Shown: positions 1-8,080 of the stretch, piece after piece
Layout of the letters: every line of letters starts with the position of its first letter
Numbering within the stretch: position 1 is the first letter of the stretch
From: Pleurotus ostreatus/Saccharomyces cerevisiae fusant
Lineage: Eukaryota; Opisthokonta
Assembly: GCA_024196135.1 (NCBI GenBank)
Contig: JAMQCK010001258.1
Span: 1-10,356, forward strand
Direction of reading: 5' to 3'
Length of the DNA stretch: 10,356 nucleotides
Made by a program: the position numbers and the translations under genes
The notes under the pieces: model-generated
Told to the model about the DNA's origin: nothing
The model's database searches: none
Seen by the model: only the letters and a program-made list of their open reading frames with translations

Positions 1-28
1 TCCTCTCCTGTCCTCCCCTACCTCCGAA

Positions 29-1264
29 ATGGCCGAAGTCGAGCACCTGCACGTCTCGTACAATGATGTGCACAACATCATTAAGGATACTGCCGGTGCC
101 ATCGTCCGCGAGTTCCAGCCTGATCTCCTGCTAGCTATCGGTAGGCGCTTAGCCAGTGTACCCCGCGAACACGACTGACACCTGCGGAACCTGTCTAGGT
201 GGAGGGTAGGTTGACCAGAGAACGTTCTGTGAAGTCGCTCTGAACTTGACTGTGCAGCGGCTTCTTCCCCGCTCGTGTCTTGGTGCGTTCAATATCTGTT
301 CTTCAGCGAACAACCCTCATTCATTCCCTCCTCAGCGTACTTTCATCCGCGCACAAGGATCGCACAAAGCTATCCAAATACAGGCTATTGGCCTCTCCCT
401 TTACGAGCCTGTCGAGGGCACCACCGCTCAGCAGATCGGCACAGAGGTCATCCGCACGCAATGGCTGTACGTCCCCAGCTTCCTATGCCAGAGTGTCAGC
501 TCGTGACCATGTATCCTAGTGAAGACGCAGGGAAGAACCTGGTTGGCAAGAAGATCCTCATCATCGACGAGGTTGATGATACCCGCAAGACCCTCCAGTG
601 CGTATCCTCCCTATGTCGCGCTGTTATCAGTTCGCTTGTTATCCATCAGCCCTGCATTTCTCCCATCATTGTGTCTGAGATGCGCTTTGTATTGTACTAT
701 GCAGTCGCCGGCACCCTCCAAACCTGCGCACCCGCTCCTTGCTCATTCATTTCTGCCTCACTGAACATCCCCTCCGTCCATTCCTACCCTTCCACCGTTC
801 CCCTCATTCCTTCCCTCCTCCCTCCTTCCCCCTTCCCCTCACCCCACCTCTTCCCACATCTAACCTCACCCCCCAGATACGCCGTCTCCGAGCTCAAAAA
901 GGACATCGCCGCCGAGCTCGCCACCCGCCCCGAGCACGAGGCCGTCGTCCTCGCCGCACAGACCGCCTTCGGCATCTTTGTCGTGCACAACAAGAAGAAG
1001 GCGAAGATCGGGCAGCTGACGGACGACGTGAAGTACTTCCCGGGGATGGAGGTGGACGATGTGTGGTTGGATTATCCGTGGGAGGTGTTGTGAGTGTTTA
1101 TTTTGTGTGGTTTATGGAGGGGTGGTTGCGGTGATAGCAGGGGGTGGAGGCGAGAAGTGGAATGATGCTAATTGCTTCGCAGGGACATCGAGGAGCACGA
1201 CCGCCTCGTCGCGGCAGACAAGGCGCGCAGGAAAGCGCGCGCCGAGCAGCAGGCGTCCTCATAA
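29..1264 (+). CDS. XPT1: Xanthine/hypoxanthine phosphoribosyltransferase (Xpt1/Hpt1 type), 7 exons
   Basis: This enzyme transfers phosphoribose from PRPP to xanthine, hypoxanthine or guanine in cytosolic purine salvage. Exons are 29-140, 199-205, 258-282, 336-466, 520-597, 877-1089 and 1183-1264, giving 215 residues with every junction in frame. Visible motifs are the GGGGF(F)PARVLRTF stretch (residues 38-51), QAIGLSLYE (64-72), RTQWL (88-92), and the PRPP-binding loop LIIDEVDDTRKTL (105-117) with its acidic pair. FGIFVVHNKKK and DYPWE follow, and the C-terminal tail starts DIEEHD. The IQAIGLSLYE and EVIRTQWL wording is closer to yeast Xpt1 than Hpt1, so substrate preference is inferred. The ATG at 29 is the first in the window and gives the family-typical MAEVEHLHVSYNDVH start. 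Exon 2 has only 7 nt but is needed to build the glycine run in frame. Intron 5 (598-876) is unusually long and ends in a pyrimidine-rich tract. Confidence 0.93.
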
Positions 1265-1731
1265 TACATGTCATTCTCGACATCCTCGACGCGAGGGCAT
1301 GAGCTGTCGCACCCCGACTCCTTAGACTATACGGCGTCGAAGTTCAACAAGTTCCTCCACCCCCTCCCATCACCCCCAGCCGTCCTCGGACGGGTGCGCA
1401 AGTCCGTCATTGCGTCCTATGCAGAGCAGAGAACAATCGCACTCACGCGTCGCTTTATTGTAATCGAAAACTGTAGTACTAGATGTACCATCTATATATC
1501 GATCATTATTTCTCATCATCCGAATGTTCGTACGGGGCAAGGAAAGCATGCCGAGTAGCATCCCTCAGTCTACAAAGGAAGTCTCCTTCGAGGGAGATAG
1601 AATTCGGAAGACGGGGTGGAAGTCACAGAGGAAACGTGTACAAGTCGACAAAAATCATTTCCTCCATAATAACAGACTGTTGGCGGGAGGGGCAATGGCA
1701 AAAATCCGTCTGGTGGAACATTGTACAATTA
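1265..1731. other. Gene-free stretch between the phosphoribosyltransferase gene and the tRNA
   Basis: This stretch presumably holds the 3' UTR and terminator of the upstream gene and the downstream flank of the minus-strand tRNA. Open frames on both strands have no recognisable motif and no convincing splice pattern. I see no gene here. Confidence 0.6.
1700..1704 (-). terminator. Candidate RNA polymerase III terminator of the tRNA-Ala gene
   Basis: Five A residues on the plus strand read as TTTTT on the tRNA's strand, about 28 nt past its discriminator base. A T run is the usual Pol III stop signal. The spacing is somewhat long, and another short A run lies further on near 1650. Confidence 0.45.
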
Positions 1732-1824
1732 TGGACTCGTTGGGAATTGAACCCAGGACCTTTCGCAACGATCCAATAGGGAGGGGGATGCTAAGCGAAC
1801 GTGCTACCACTGTACCACGAGCCC
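1732..1824 (-). tRNA. tRNA-Ala (anticodon AGC) with a 21-nt intron
   Basis: Read on the minus strand, a cloverleaf folds with acceptor GGGCTCG/CGAGTCC and discriminator A at 1732. The D-loop is AGTGGTA, the anticodon stem is TTCGC/GCGAA with loop TTAGCAT, and the T-loop is TTCAATT. The anticodon AGC is at 1792-1790. The acceptor stem carries the G3:U70 wobble that is the main alanine identity element. A 21-nt intron (1788-1768) interrupts the loop at the canonical 37/38 position; the mature tRNA would be 72 nt before CCA addition. Two stem positions are A.C mismatches (12-23 in the D stem, 49-65 in the T stem), so a slightly decayed copy is possible. The identity elements and correct intron position favour a working gene. 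Confidence 0.85.
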
Positions 1825-1941
1825 GACGACGTTATTGGGATTTTTAGCAGTACCGTTCATGATTCGGGGGGAACAGTGTTTCCAACGCCCTGTCGTTTTC
1901 TCGTTCTATACATTGACTTGTTTACAAAACACTGGTAGCGT

Positions 1942-2405
1942 CTATTGCGCCGGACCGACAATGTTCATCGACTACGCATGGGTGAGCGACAGTAAAGATG
2001 AAGAGATACTTTTGACGCACCTGGTACGTCGTTTCCTTGCCCGTGTTGTCGTTGCGGATGGTGTACTTCGCGTCCTGGAGTAATGCGTTAGGGATGTGGC
2101 CAATGCAGGGAGTGAGAGAGCAAGCAACACCGAGACGGCGAGAGCAAGCAACATCGAGCAGCAGTTCGAAGAGGAAACTTACCTCGCCGTCGCCTTCGAT
2201 GCGGACGATTTCGCCGGTGCTGTGCGTGACTTTGTCCGACGTGCCTGCTCAAGGATCAGCAAAGGAAGGGGAGAGAGAATAGTCAATATGCATACCGCCA
2301 ATAGGACGGTACTCGACGCGGTCACCCTGAGAGTAGGACTTCGGCTGAACCTGTGGGAAGGTCAGTAGCGCGCACGGTCATTCACCGACGCGAAGCGCCG
2401 ACCAT
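1942..2405 (-). CDS. Small TUDOR-like protein of the hypervirulence-associated (HVA1) family, 5 exons
   Basis: Exons on the minus strand are 2405-2403 (the ATG alone), 2350-2296, 2244-2183, 2074-2021 and 1971-1942, giving 67 residues. The protein reads MVQPKSYSQGDRVEYRPIGG, then THSTGEIVRIEGDGE, then DAKYTIRNDNTGKETTY, and ends SMNIVGPAQ. This is the compact beta-barrel pattern of the hypervirulence-associated TUDOR domain (DUF2945-like): GDxVEYRPIGG, a TGxIVxI strand, and YxIRNDNTGKET. The biochemical role of the family is not established; a small intracellular binding domain is the safe description. The family name comes from pathogenic fungi and implies nothing about virulence here. No other ATG was found in frame with the domain, so an intron directly after the start codon is inferred. 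Its donor GTCGGC is weak, so the first exon is the least certain part. Intron 3 is longer than the others because of a short internal duplication. Confidence 0.82.
2116..2163. repeat. Two-copy tandem repeat (24-nt period) in an intron of the TUDOR-like gene
   Basis: The 19-nt string gagagcaagcaacaccgag (2116-2134) recurs at 2140-2158 with one C-to-T change. Both copies lie in intron 3 (2182-2075), which is 108 nt while the neighbouring introns are about 50 nt. Confidence 0.8.
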
Positions 2406-3109
2406 TGTGAAAGGTGGAAAGTGCTGGACGCTGAGGCTGAGATATATAATGATGTCCAAAGCTTTGGGGAAGGTAGGTTAAGAAGTTACTCGTCTTATAT
2501 ACCCTTTGTCGCCCGGGCACAGGCGTCACCCTTGCGCTAAAAGTGGTGTCATAAGTGATTCAGAAAGGCTTAATTGCACGGAAACGGCGTCAGAAAGTGT
2601 GTCTGTGGCCACGGCCGCTGCAGATCGCTGGCGTTAACGTGACGTGTATGGGATGCGCTGCACCAGGTGATGTCCCGTTAACACAAAGGATGGAGAGGTC
2701 GAGCATTTTCGATGGCGGGTCGCAACGTTGAAGGGGAAGGATCGCGTACAATTCGAGACACAAGCAAAAGGATGAGAGTAAGTAGCTGCGTCGGAGGTTT
2801 GAGGAAAGGTCGACGCTGGCGTCATGAGAGACCGGAGGTGAAGATCGCGCCCAGCACGTGACATGTTCGACTTTCGGTTCCGAATCCGCCTTGGCGAGTG
2901 TGACGGTGGGTGTGACAGACGTGGCGCCAGGCGGCGCCGGACTCGGAGGCAGCGATGGGATACCAAGCTCTATAGAAGGCATGTCATTTACAGTGGAATC
3001 GTTAGTCATCAATAAATCGAGAGAATATTCGTGTTCCGAGAACTCGAGCAGCAAAAAACGGGATTCGTGCATGAGTGAGGTACAATTTGCCGATTCTTGG
3101 GTCGTCCAT
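2406..3109. other. Gene-free stretch between the two minus-strand genes
   Basis: This holds the presumed 3' UTR of the DUF6534 gene and the promoter of the TUDOR-like gene. A minus-strand open frame ending at 2590 is rich in Pro and Ser but has no recognisable domain. I do not call it as a separate gene; it may be the trailer of the upstream transcript. Confidence 0.5.
2442..2450 (-). promoter_or_regulatory. Candidate TATA box of the TUDOR-like gene
   Basis: The minus strand reads ATTATATATC about 40 nt before the proposed ATG at 2405. The short spacing would leave a very short leader, so this is tentative. Confidence 0.4.
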
Positions 3110-4912
3110 TCAAGCGCGCTGGACACTCTTCCAACCCAGCCACCCCTGAGCGCGCCGCGTATGTTCATAGTCACTCACGCCGTCCCCGTGCGAGGGTCCA
3201 TCGGAGAAGGCTTCGCCGCTCTTCGCGCTTGAGTCAAAGAGTGTGTGAGTGTCCGCAGACGAGTGCGCGCTTTGAGGCAGCGTGTTGAGCACCATCATTG
3301 CCGAAGCCGTCCGGGCGCGTTCTCGGTTCCTGAACGCGCTTCGAGCGTTCACTGTGGTACGACGGTGAGCGTCTAAAGGGCGAAAATTGCCCGGTGATGA
3401 CATACAGGACGCAAGGAAACTGTTGAGAGAGACTGGCGGTGAAGAGCAGAATCAGCGCAAGAAGTGATAAATGGGGAGAATTGGACTGACGAGTACTCAA
3501 GGTAAAATACACGCCCACGAAGATCAAGTCGTGTTTTCGAACCGCATAGCTGATGAAGCACACTATTTCGCCCAGGCTGTGGAAATATTCAAGCCAAGAA
3601 GCGGCGCGTCAGGCGCTAGCACGAACCTTGTCGAGAGACCTGGAAATGCAAAAAATGCAAGTTCAATTCGGGTGGGATTCCATAGAGGGGCAGCACGTAC
3701 CAGTAGCCATGGCGTATAGAACCAGGACGTCGATGATCGAGTCCGTCTCGATAGCTCCGGTGCGACTGCGCGAAAGCAAAGCGCACATCGACACGGCGAT
3801 GACCATGTCCCCGACAACGCTGCACCCGAATGATGCGTAAAGCAGGTACTGTATACTCGCTTTAAGACGAGGTATCCGAGCGACGAAGGAAGGGAACGCA
3901 CCGCTACCTGATTGAACCAGGCATGTCTGACATTTGGGTCGTGGGTGGCGTTTGAGTCCAACGACATGTACGTCCTGGAGGTCAAGGCTTCGCAGGAGTG
4001 AGTTGAGGGTATTCAAGAGCATGAAGCACGAATTCTCACCGACGCTGCAGGCTAAGAGCTCGATTAGCCTGAGTTCCTGACTGTGACCATACTACTCACA
4101 GAACGCGAACATAGACATGGCTCCGATACAGAGCACTAGACTCCAGGCTAATCGACGGCTTTGCGGTCGCGCCACTGTGAAAGAGGTCAGTACGAGCGCA
4201 AGCGCACGTCCGCCGACACTTACGAATCCATACACGACGAGCGAAGAACCTGCGATGATTTATGAGAATCGAGCCTCATCAGATGATCAAGACATGCCAC
4301 CCACCCGCGAATCGCTACGTCCGTCATCGTCTGCCGCAGGCAGATCACTCTCCTGGCTCAGCCCCTAGACATAGCGACAACGTACCTCGACGACCATCTG
4401 AATCTGCTCGCCGATGATTTCACGTTCGCGGGAAAAGCAAGCGATAGGAACTGACCAGGAAGCTCCATGTGGGATTATCCGTGCTCCGCGAGTTGTTGTA
4501 GTTCGTGATCATGTAGAAGTAGCAGACGTGGATAGTTAGGATGAGGTGCGTGGTTTCGAGCAGTCTAGAAAGGTTCGGGCAAGCAACGTGTAAGCAAACG
4601 AAGCACGGCGCGCGCTATCTTGCTCACAGCAGCGTGTACACCTGAGCTTTGTCAGTAAAAGTCGACCCTAGTGGTGAGACTGTGCGCACGAAGACCCTCA
4701 TGAGTTTCGGGTCCTGGAAGCGGCCCTTGTAGTAGCTGTACGTCTGGTTGCAGGCGATACCGTATAAACTAGGAAGGGAGATTAGCGCTCGTTCCAGCAG
4801 GCTATGTTGCGACTCGCATTCCCGCTATGATACAGCCGATGAAGGCTGGACCGTACTTCAGGTTGGGGTCGAAGTGTGGATGCGGAGGCGGCGACATATC
4901 AGGCGCTGCCAT
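3110..4912 (-). CDS. Seven-helix membrane protein with C-terminal DUF6534 domain, 15 exons
   Basis: Exons on the minus strand: 4912-4818, 4768-4681, 4641-4628, 4564-4456, 4403-4386, 4330-4305, 4249-4224, 4174-4100, 4051-4040, 3987-3908, 3848-3701, 3639-3627, 3576-3491, 3432-3406 and 3351-3110. They join in frame into 352 residues. Seven hydrophobic segments are visible: around residues 19-38 (GPAFIGCIIAGILYGIA), 62-84, 96-118 (ending TDVAIRGFFARRVWIL), 125-152, 182-206 (YLLYASFGCSVVGDMVIAVS), 214-243 and 248-270. A polar Ser-rich tail follows LNARSAF. The sequence from SRTGAIETDSIID to NSFLASLNAR matches the DUF6534 pattern of mushroom-fungus orphan membrane proteins, whose function is unknown. 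The start at 4912 has a good ACCATGG context and a family-like N-terminus; an upstream in-frame ATG at 4984 would add 24 non-family residues. Intron 1 uses a GC donor. A strong GTGAGT inside the last exon could remove up to 20 tail residues while keeping the same stop. Confidence 0.86.
4769..4817 (-). other. GC-AG intron 1 of the DUF6534 gene
   Basis: The intron begins GCGAGT and ends CCTAG, with a CTAAT branch-like site 14 nt before the acceptor. Splicing here joins residues IIAG-I-LYGIACNQTY in frame, matching the family pattern. The nearest GT donor gives the wrong frame. Confidence 0.75.
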
Positions 4913-5136
4913 GGTCGTCCAGCGTCGAACGGGCGAGCGACGTCGAGGGAGCAGCAGCAATTGAGCTGGGACACAGTTGTACATATATCTTCTGCATAGC
5001 CGCTGGATCCACGTGCGCTAGGACACGGCGAGATGAACTGTGCGTTCGGGCGGGAGAACCAGTCAGGGAAGTCGGTCACATCCCTGGACCGATTGATGGA
5101 GTAAGCTCAAAATCATGCACGGTGAGTGCCGATACC
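4913..5136. promoter_or_regulatory. Putative shared upstream region between divergent genes
   Basis: About 220 nt separate the ATG of the minus-strand membrane-protein gene from the first plausible ATGs (5115 and 5137) of the plus-strand candidate gene. No clear TATA box is seen. The region is called only from its position. Confidence 0.3.
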
Positions 5137-5535
5137 ATGTGCTCAACTTTCTGCTCAGCTCAGGTGAGTGGACGGCGCTCACAGGAAAACCCATTATACT
5201 TACTTTCGTATGCTCGTCTGTAGGACTACAACTTGTTGCGTCCGCCTCCTACGGAAACCGCCAAAGATCTTATGCGAAGCCTTTCTCAAGGCTGCGCGGC
5301 GGCAAACGGAACAAACGAAGATGGAACGAGTGAATGGTCTCCCCACCTTGAGACATCGCCCTCGATTGGTACGGAAGAGACGCTGACCTCCATGTATTCA
5401 TGGAGAACGCCGTTCATTAAGAAGAAGCACCGGCGCGGACCTATCCCCATTAGCGAATTTCTCGAAGTAACGGATACACGCCTCAAAAGAGGGGGGGTCG
5501 CTCATCGTTTGGACCGGCGCGTGCGCGCCTGGTAG
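5137..5535 (+). CDS. Candidate small protein of unknown function, 2 exons (model uncertain)
   Basis: I do not recognise this protein. The solid part is an open frame from 5224 to the stop at 5533-5535, preceded by a good acceptor (gtctgtag, ending at 5223). It contains DYNLLRPPPTETAKDL, MYSWRTPFIKKKHRRGP and PISEFLEVTDTRLKRGG, a soluble charged sequence with no signal peptide or membrane span. Joining 5137-5163 to 5224-5535 over a 60-nt GTGAGT intron gives 112 residues. Alternatively, ATG at 5115 (5115-5121) could splice through a 5-nt exon (5159-5163), giving 107 residues. At the 3' end, a GTCGCT donor near 5499 could instead skip the stop and continue into an open stretch reaching about 5650. 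The gene diverges from the DUF6534 gene. Codon use looks coding-like, but homology is unverified. Confidence 0.38.
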
Positions 5536-6213
5536 GGCCAGGAGTCGAGCTTTACAGGATACCGGCTACCACTGCGAAGGCAAAGTATCGTGAGTAGTTC
5601 CAAAGCACCTCGCGCCTTGAAGGGACGGGTCATACGCACGGGAAGCTGTTGAACTTCTCGTCGGCCACATTCTCGGCAACCTAAAGATGTTCGAGCGATG
5701 CCACTAGAACGGCCAACTGACTGCGAGCAGCCCGGAAGCGCTGAGCGCTTTAAAGGACTATCATTGACATGCACCCGAGCCCGATGCTCACGGCGACATA
5801 GTACACTGAAGATTAAGAACGCCACGCCGAGAGAGCTGGAAATTGATCATTGCGTCTTGTATTTATTTCACGAGATTGACTCACGTACTTCGGCAGAACG
5901 CATGCGCGCGTGGCAGACTTTACCGCATGTGAGATTGATGTGTTGCATCATCGTGCCCGAGGTCGTGAGCTCGTCGACTTTTATTTCTACCTCCCCTTCC
6001 AAGGACGGCAGTGGGCGCCGACTCGGCCCTGCGAATGCGACTCGGTCGAATAAGATATTGAATTGTCTGACAAATACGATTCCACGGAATGTATTCCGAC
6101 GCTTTCGGTAGTGTTGGAGAGAGCGAGCTGGAGGAGAGGTAGGGGTATAAAAGCTCGTTGAACAGGTCGCGTTCCTCAGTCGAACAATCGACATAGACCT
6201 AACAACATCGTCA
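5536..6213. other. Gene-free stretch upstream of the dehydrogenase gene
   Basis: Open frames exist on both strands (for example 5698-6111 plus) but have no recognisable motif or splice logic. The right end contains the TATA box and 5' UTR of the next gene. Part of the left end could belong to an extended form of the preceding candidate gene. Confidence 0.5.
6146..6153 (+). promoter_or_regulatory. TATA box of the short-chain dehydrogenase gene
   Basis: The sequence TATAAAAG lies 68 nt before the ATG at 6214. It sits directly after AGGGG, a sequence resembling a fungal stress-response element; the latter reading is only a suggestion. Confidence 0.7.
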
Positions 6214-7177
6214 ATGTCCCAATCCACCGTCTACCTTGTCACCGGCGCCAATCGTGGTATCGGTACGTACTGTTCTTTTATCAGCGTACGCAAGCTGACC
6301 ATTGGCCTCGTCTCAGGCTTCGCCATCGTCAGTCTGCTAGCCACGCGCCCTGATGCGGTCATCTTCGCCGGCGCTCGTAATACTAGCGGAGCGACCGGCC
6401 TACAAGAGCTGGCAAAAGCGCACCCCGGCCGCTTCCATGTCATCAAGGTCGTATCCGCGGACAAAGAGAATAACGTCGAGGCCGCGAAGGAGATCAAGCG
6501 GGTGGCAGGGCGCCTCGACGTCGTCATCGCGAACGCGGCCATATCCGAAAGTCTCGCTTCCGCGCTAGAGGTGCCTGCGGAGGAAATGGTCAAGCATTTC
6601 GACGTAAGTGAGAGACACCCTACTCGCCTACCAGCGCAAGAGATTGCTATGTTTCTCGCTGACCCTGATTATTGACACGCGTTTGCAGGTCAACGTGAAT
6701 GGTCCCCTCGTCCTCTTCCAGACAACTTACTCGCTCCTAAAAGAGAGCAAGGATCCCAAGTTCGTGACTATCTCCACTGGGCTGGGCAGCATCGAGCGCG
6801 GGGCCGCGGTTTCGGCTCGGGTGTACGCGTACGGTGCATCCAAAGCGGCACTGAACTGGGTGACGCGCAAGCTGCACCACGACTTCCCTGACTTGAGTGA
6901 GTACTGTAGCCTTCAGCGTCCGATGGTCAATCCCACGTACTCTCACCTGCTGACCGAGTTTACAGCCGTATTTCCGATCAGTCCAGGTGTTGTCGACACG
7001 CATGGAGTGCTGGCCAGTGGACTAGTCCCCGATTTCGACGAGATCGTGAAGGAGTTTCCTCCCATCACACCGCAGGAGAGTGCGCAGGGTGTCGTCGGGC
7101 AAATTGATATCGCGACGAGGGAAACGCACGGCGGGCAGTTCGTTGATTATACGGGCTTGGGTAAGTGGGCGTGGTAG
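6214..7177 (+). CDS. Short-chain dehydrogenase/reductase (classical SDR), 4 exons
   Basis: This is an NAD(P)-dependent oxidoreductase with a Rossmann fold; the substrate cannot be read from sequence. Exons are 6214-6262, 6317-6603, 6689-6896 and 6966-7177, giving 251 residues, a normal length for a classical SDR. The cofactor loop TGANRGIG is at residues 10-17 and the structural NAA motif at 89-91. The catalytic tetrad is complete: Asn114 (in VNVNG), Ser141 (TISTG), Tyr160 and Lys164 (YGASK). PISPGVVDT (185-193) is the usual PG motif after the active site. The overall look, including the C-terminus GGQFVDYTGLGKWAW, recalls the fungal C-factor/ketoreductase-like SDRs. There is no signal peptide or membrane segment, so the enzyme is probably cytosolic. 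A GTAAGT near 7161 could be a donor, but reading through gives a family-like end. The gene has its own TATA box and is followed by a long intergenic region. Confidence 0.94.
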
Positions 7178-7921
7178 GGTGGCGGTGGTAGTGTTTTTGT
7201 GAGAAAATTAAAAGAAATCCATGTATCAATTTCGGGAAGAAAGTTTTTTTTTAGCCGATGGGGGCCTTTCATGAGAGCAAGCTCAGATCGCCTGGGCGTT
7301 CAGAACAAGGCAGCTGCTGGTGTGCGTCTGTTGATGCTTGCTGATTTCGGAGGCTACCGGCCCGTCACAGTCCATTTCCTTATTTGGCAGTAAATCGGGT
7401 TTCCTTCTCCCCCTCAGTCCCTGTCGGATCGTATATTTGTTCTAGACGTTTGCCCAAAAGTTGGAGTGCAATCTGCTGCTTCGAGAGGCGGAACAAGTGA
7501 TTGTTTTCTTCGCTATTGGACCTGCTTTCGGGCAGGTGTTGGCAGGTCCTTGAACGTCTCGTGAGCAGGACTAGCCGCGGTACTGCACTGAACATATGAC
7601 CCAAACGCAGACAAAGACCTCGAGTTCGAACATCGATCCGATGCTCATTCCCCAGCCCTTCCGTTCTGACGGGACCTGCCCGCACTTCGAATGAATGGCG
7701 CGCCCATCGCGAGCTCGCCGTTCTTCAGGGACAGCCCTAAAAACAGCGGGACAGCCCGTCGGAGGAGCAAGGGGACGCTCTCTCGCCCGCAAGGCCCTAA
7801 CGCAAAGGTACACTGCTGCATCTGTGCTGCGCCGGTCTTGAATATCGAGGCCCTCCCCTGAGCGCCTTCCGCTCTGCGCCCGCAACCGTCTCCCGCGCCG
7901 TCTCGACTTCGAGAATCCCGT

Positions 7922-7930
7922 CCCCCGGGG
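7922..7930. promoter_or_regulatory. CCCCGG/CCGGGG site resembling a CreA/Mig1 binding element
   Basis: The palindrome fits the SYGGRG consensus of fungal carbon-catabolite repressors on both strands and lies about 150 nt before the GH76 start. A single site of this length can occur by chance. Confidence 0.25.
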
Positions 7931-8004
7931 ACACAGGAACTAAGGGCAGGATGGTGACGACTTGGGGGTTGCCTAGACGTAAGCCCACGCGCGTGCGATT
8001 CGCA

Positions 8005-8010
8005 TATAAA
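8005..8010 (+). promoter_or_regulatory. TATA box of the GH76 gene
   Basis: TATAAA lies 76 nt before the ATG at 8081, a spacing similar to that of the neighbouring dehydrogenase gene. Confidence 0.7.
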
Positions 8011-8080
8011 GAGCGAGCTTTGGGGAAGCGCCCTTGACTTTGTCCGACGGATTGAAGCCCTGCTATCTATTGACCTCGCG

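Larger units (their letters stand above)
7178..8080. other. Long intergenic region upstream of the GH76 gene
   Basis: About 900 nt without a convincing gene. Minus-strand open frames (up to 149 codons, 7645-8094) lack motifs and run over the promoter and start codon of the next gene, so I treat them as chance. The right part is GC-rich and contains the palindrome CCCCCGGGG at 7922-7930 and a TATA box. Confidence 0.55.

Noticed and set aside
275..1093. Plus-strand open frame of 272 codons across the phosphoribosyltransferase gene
   Set aside because: It reads through introns 3 to 5; only parts of it coincide with the true exons. The spliced model explains the conserved motifs.
1524..1847. Plus-strand open frame covering the tRNA
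   Set aside because: It is antisense to a well-folded tRNA and has no recognisable protein motif.
2590..3174. Minus-strand open frame of 194 codons as an independent gene
   Set aside because: It overlaps the tail exon of the DUF6534 gene in another frame, has no known domain and no clear promoter. It is kept only as a possible alternative tail.
5698..6111. Plus-strand open frame of 137 codons
   Set aside because: Mixed composition, no motif, and no supporting splice or promoter signals. It lies in the upstream region of the dehydrogenase gene.
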